Of a DNA stretch of 64,000 nt, positions 46,901-52,900 are shown piece by piece; the stretch's first letter is position 1, and each line of letters begins with the position of its first letter. The DNA comes from Blasia pusilla. Its lineage: Eukaryota > Marchantiophyta > Marchantiopsida > Blasiales. The stretch spans positions 310,001-374,000 of the forward strand of contig CM114271.1 of assembly GCA_050084515.1 (NCBI GenBank). Reading direction: 5' to 3'. The position numbers and the translations under genes are program-made. The notes beneath the pieces are model-generated. The model saw only the letters and a program-made list of their open reading frames with translations, had not been told where the DNA came from and did no database searches.

Positions 46901-49900
46901 ACTTACTTGAAGATGATCTAGAAATGGAGATGGAGATTGAAATGTCTGTGGCTGAAGAAGATGAAAGGGATAGGGAACATGGATTCCCACCTGGTTCAAG
47001 CTTGAACTTGCGGCTTCGACCCAAGCGGGAAGGACGAGAGCAAAATAGTAGGAATATCCCATCAGGATCTGAAATTTCCACTTCAGGAACAAACATTGAG
47101 AGTATCTCGTCTGAGGTGATTTACATGTCAACACATGTTTGCCACATTTTCAGAACTTGTGCAAAAGTTTTTGACTGCTAGTATGGGTCACATTGAAGAT
47201 GGGCTGTTGTTGCTTTGTACAGCATACACTTGAAGCTATTGTGAGGCTGCCACAGTGTTCCCTTGATTATACCTTAAGGTTTTTCCAATTGTGAACATGA
47301 AGTCTCATATCATGGTAGTAAGTGCTAGCTTTCTAACTGATGAATGTAGGGGTGAGCATTAACAACATCTTGGTGGCTAATGAACCAGATAGAAGTCGCA
47401 GTTGATATGCGGCAGCGCTACGTCGGGCATTGCAATACGGGTACTGATATCAAGCAAGCAAGCTTCCTTGGTGAAAGAGGTTAGTCTTTTTCTTCTTTTA
47501 TGCTGCGTGGTAGTTGCAATGGCTTAGATGAGCTCAAAGTTGAGAGTGCATTCTGAAGAAAGGAATAAGAAGCCAGTGTATTCAAAGAAGGAAAGGAGGA
47601 TAGGTGCGCAGCCAGTGGCTGCCAAGCTAGATGGAGGCTGCCCTAAAACGAACTCTTAGATATTTCTAGAAATGGGGCAGAGAAAGTTATTGCTCTAAAA
47701 CAGCTGTCCCTGAACTTAGAACAGACTTTAGTCAAAACTATGTATTTATAACTTTCTTCATACTGTACTAGATGAGGGCAGGGGCAACTACGGTCCATAC
47801 CCTTTGTCAATCATAGTTCCTAGCTGATTTCTTGACATAATACAATCCATATGTTTTGTGTTAAGAATGGACTGCATATTCTTCTTCATCAGATGAAGGA
47901 CTTGCTATTCTGCGAGTGACAGTGGAATCATCTTTCTCATTGAAGGTCACAACCCTCTCAAGAAGAATCGTCTTATGCCTTTTTCTCTCAAGTCTGTATG
48001 CTTTGGTTCATCTCCATATCCGAGGAGTATGCAATCCTGTTACTTGTAGTCAAACTTACCCCTATGGTCTTTGTGGACTCTAGTATAGACTGTATACTTG
48101 CATTGTTTCAAGTGACTAAGATTAGGCTTCCTACCCGTCCACAGCTCTTAGGCAGTTTTACCCTCATGAACAGATTTAGTAGGAGCTCTGTGCTGTGAGT
48201 AATTAGCAGTTAACAGAGTGTCTTCCCAGTAGTATTTTGCAAGACCAAAGTGATGCAACATGGATAAAAGAGCCTCCCTCAAGGTTCTGTTCTTGTGTTC
48301 TGCTACCCTGTTCTGTTGCCGGGTATCATGGACTTTGTTCTGCCTCAGAATATTGTGGTGCAACCAAAAGCCTGTGAACTCCCCTGATTTATACTCTCCA
48401 CCATTATCTGATCTCTGAGTTTGAATGCTTTTGGACTGCAGTGCTTCTGCTATTCCTGTATACTGCCCAAAATTTTTAAAAGCTTGCCTTGTGTCTCAGA
48501 AGGTAAGTAACATCATATCTTGACCAGTCATCAATAAAGGTTATAAAATGGAAATAACCAGACTTGGTTGGATTTCTCATTTTCCCAGCAATGTCTTGAG
48601 TGTACTAACTTTAGAGCTGCGGTCGCTTTAGGTCAATGGTGATCCACCTGAACTCGAACATTGCTTGATACCATTGATGTTTTTGAGGTGCATGTTGAAG
48701 AACAGTCTGGATATGTTTGGACACATTCAGTCCCAAGACCCCACCCGGATACTGACATGGTGTTCCAGTGTAAGTGCTGAAACCTGGCACAAGAGGCATG
48801 GCCATGTCAATTTCAAGAGGATGCAACTGCTGAAGTCCATGTGAACTGGACTTGGGACTGAGAAACTTGATGAAGGAAACTTCTGCCCTTCCTGTTTGTT
48901 TGGCAAACAAACTAGAGTTAAGTTTCCCCCCTGAAGTGTCTACTACAGCCCTGTTTCACTCCAATGCTGACATCAGTGTCTCTGATTTGCCCTTTTTTGA
49001 GGTGAACTTTCCTGGCACCTTGGCATACAACACTTTTTATTGCGGTGATGGTGTTCAAGGGAACTTCCATTTCCTTAAGACGTTTCCATAAAAGTGCCCT
49101 TGGTACAGTGTCCAATGCTGCCCACTGTCTCGTATTATATTTGGACTTTACATTCAAGAACTCGAGGAAGTGCTCTCTCAGGTGAAAGGAGACCCGGCTG
49201 AATTGGCCACTTTGTTGATACCCTGCTACTCAATGGGGATGACATCATTTTGATATCCCGAACAGTGCAAGGTCTACTACTATATCTGTATGCACGATGG
49301 AGATTCTGAGAAAATGATTGACCAGCAGAAGTATCTCCTTGTACAAAGTCAGAGCTAGCATCAGCTAGACCATCCATGATTTCAGCTTGTACACAATCAG
49401 CAAATCAGTTCCTATCTCTATTGCCAAATCAGAGCCCTACCATGATGTGACTCTTCTTACTATCTAAGAGATACTAAGAAGGATTCTACTCAGCCACACC
49501 TTGCACTCACAATACAGGTCCTCACATGTCACCAGCTCAGAGATCAGACATGGCTCACCATTGAGCACAAACAATCTCCATCAGCATACTAGGCAAAACA
49601 ACCTGCCTTCCAGTGAGGCTCTAGCAAGCACAGCAATTAGTCTCAATCTCCTCTTCCTACTCTCTGATCACTCTGCAGCAGGACCAAGAGCCTCAGGAGT
49701 CCTCACCAAAACTGTGCATGCTGTAGAATTGGCTTCTGCTCTCTAAACAGAGACATTATATACATCAGGGTGAGCACTTCTGGCCTTAGATCTTCTTGAA
49801 CAGATCCATACCCTAAATAACAGATGGTGGCTAACCCTAACTCGAGAATTGCCCTAATTCAAGGTTACCCTAAAAGATAGAGGAACACTAAGTTATCTCT

Positions 49901-52900
49901 AGCTAACTAAATTAGTATCCAACTAAGTTAGTATTTGACTAACTATTTTTAGAGCATGACTAAACTAGATATTAACAAATTTCAACACTCCCTCTTAATG
50001 AGAGTTTAGAGTAATGCCCATCATAGATATACACTTTCTATGTTTGTCCTGTGACAGAGGTTTTTCTTCACTCTCTTTACAGTGTCTAAGCTCCCTCCTA
50101 GCATCAGAAGATCATCAACATACAATGCTATGTACATAGTGGAGTCTAAGGAGTACACTCCTTGATCTGCATTGCTACGCTGGAATCCTTTCCTGATCAG
50201 GTAAGCATCCATCTTCCCATACCAGCATCTAGGTGCTTGCTTTAGGCCATAAAGGGCTTTCTTCAAGAGACACACCTTGCCTGGATGAGTATAACCATCT
50301 GGTACCTCCATGTAGATCTCCTCTTTCAGTTCTCCATTTAAGAATGCAGTCTTCACATCCATCTGTTCCACCTCCCAATTATGTTGAGCTGCTAATGCCA
50401 AGAGAACTCTGATGGATCCATACCTTGCAACAGGAGCAAAGGTCTCCTGATAGTCTAAACCAGCCTCCTGATTGAAGCCTTTTGCAACCAGACGTGCCTT
50501 GTACTTCAAGATCTCATTCTTTGGTCCCCTTTTTATTCTGAAGACCCATTTGCAACCAATGGTCTTTCTACCAGGTGGCAAATCTACAAACTCCCATGTC
50601 TCATTTTTCTCTAATGAGACCTTTTCTTCTGCCACAGCCTGCTCCCACTGTTTCGAATCATTTTGCTCATAGCCTCACTCAAAGAGTTGGGCTCTACAAC
50701 TCCTTCTTCAATAGAATGAGCTTCGTTTATCCCCAACCTTTCTACAGGTTCTACGGCGCCAAGACATGTGATGTTACACCGGAGTCCACCCACCATCCAC
50801 TGCTCCTCTTGAGATCTTTCTCACACGAGGCCATCATGAAAGAACAACAACTTTCATATTCAGTAGTCATCACTCCAGCAACCTTTGCCTTATCCTTCTC
50901 CCTGTAGGAGGTACTTTGCTTCTCCATCAACTTCTCTTGATTCTTGACTGCAGATCCACTCCTTTTGACTTTCTCTGCCCTTCTCAACTTCTTTGGACAA
51001 TTGCGAGCAAGATGTCCCTTCTCTGCACAAATGTAAGAAGTTCTGGTCTCTTTCCACTTCCTATCCCTGTTGAGCATGACTGTTTCTTCCACAATGACCT
51101 CTCGCTTCTGATCATATCTCAGGAGCTTGTTGGTCACAGATTCCCATGTAAGCAAATCTGCCTCCCAGGTTTCAAAGATTGTAACCATTGTATCAAATCG
51201 AGGAGGTAAGGAGGATAGCAACAGGGTTACCTTCCATATAGGAATCAGTTCCTGTCCAACTGCTTTCACTTGTGCAAAAGTTGACTCCATTTTGGCAATG
51301 TGAGCTGCAACTCTATCTGTGTCAGCCATCCTTGTCGAGCTCAATGTCTTCCATCTTTGCATAGCTAGAGTCAAAGGTGACTCCTTGTTCAAACTCTTCA
51401 GCTTGGACCAGATCTCGCAAGCATTGCTTATACCATCCACCAACTCCCTCATAGAGGAGTTCAGGGTCCGTTTGAGTAAGATAGCAGCCAACTGATTTTG
51501 CTGTCTCCAAGCGAAGTTTACCACAAGCTCTTCTAGATTGTGAGGTTTCATCTCAACATACACCCACAACCCTTTCAGCATTAGAATGTCCATCATGGTT
51601 CTGGACCATTCTCTATAGTTTCCAGCATTCAACTTCTCTACACTGCTGAAATCACTAAGGAGAAAGGTTTGCGGTGGGCCCATAACCTGAGAAAATGATT
51701 GACCAGCAGAAGTATCTCCTTGTACAAAGTCAGAGCTAGCATCAGCTAGACCATCCATGATTTCAGCTTGTACACAATCAGCAAATCAGTTTCTTTCTCT
51801 GTTGCCAAATCAGAGCCCTACCATGATGTGACTCTTCTTATTATCTAAGAGATACTAAGAAGGATTCTACAGAGTCACACCTTGCACTCACACTACAGAT
51901 CCTCACATGTCACCAGCTCAGAGATCAGACATGGTTCACCTCATTGAGCACAAACAATCTCCATCAGCATACTAGACAAAACAACCTGCCTTCCAGTGAG
52001 GCTCTAGCAAGCACAGCAATTAGTCTCAATCTCCTCTTCCTACTCTCTGATCACTCTGCAGCAGGACCAAGAGCCTCAGGAGTCCTTACCCCCATTCTGA
52101 GCAATTTGCATCTGCTGCATGCTCAGCAATCACTGCATCCTCATTGTGAGTTCTGTTGATGAATTTCTTCTTCATCTTGGAGTTCTTATTCTTGGGACAA
52201 CTGAGGAGATAGATGTCCCTTTTCCCTGCAAGTGGAACAGATTTGTGTATCTGTTCTTTTGTCTCTCCTCTCATTAGAAGTCCACTTTGCAGGTTTGAAC
52301 TTGAATGGGGATAACAGAGCTGAATCTGCCTCTTCATCTTTCTTCCATTCTTCATCCTCTCTTATGACTTGTGTTGTCACATACTCCGACGATAGCTCTG
52401 CATCCTTGTTGTGAAGGATTTTGATGATTGAATTGAACCTAGGAGGTAGTGTGCCTAAGAAATGCAAGATGGAGTTCTTGCCGTCAAAGTCAAGTTGTAG
52501 AGCAGGTTTCACCTTGAACTGCATAGTTCGAACCTGCACAACATGAGTTTGCATGCTCTGACCTTCTTCAAACTCCAATTTTCTGGAAGTTTGCCAGAGT
52601 TGTAACCCTTCACATACAACAACTTTCTCATACTGGTTTTGCAAGAATTGCCAAACCTTCCAAGCTAGACTCTCTTTCCTAAGAGTTTCAGCAATAGACC
52701 ATTCTGTATGAAGATAAATGGTGGAGTATGCATCACCATTCTTGTTTTCAAAATCTTTGGTTAGTTAGAAATGCCTTACATCTGGTAGTGGCCATCTGAT
52801 CAATTCTGGAGGGTCCATATTTATGAGAAAATGATTGACCAGCAGAAGTATCTCCTTGTACAAAGTCAGAGCTAGCATCAGCTAGACCATCCATGATTTC

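Larger units (their letters stand above)
49307..52090 (-). mobile_element. Copia element M2 (LTR-B family), internally deleted, 5' LTR truncated
   Basis: The 3' LTR is 49307-49987 and the partial 5' LTR 51688-52090. A primer-binding site GGTTATGGGCCCACC follows the 5' LTR on the minus strand (51687-51673), and a purine-rich tract AAGAGGGAG precedes the 3' LTR. Only gag to the protease start and part of RT remain between them. Integrase and RNase H are deleted. It belongs to the same family as the solo LTRs at 33070, 40689 and 52824. Confidence 0.9.
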
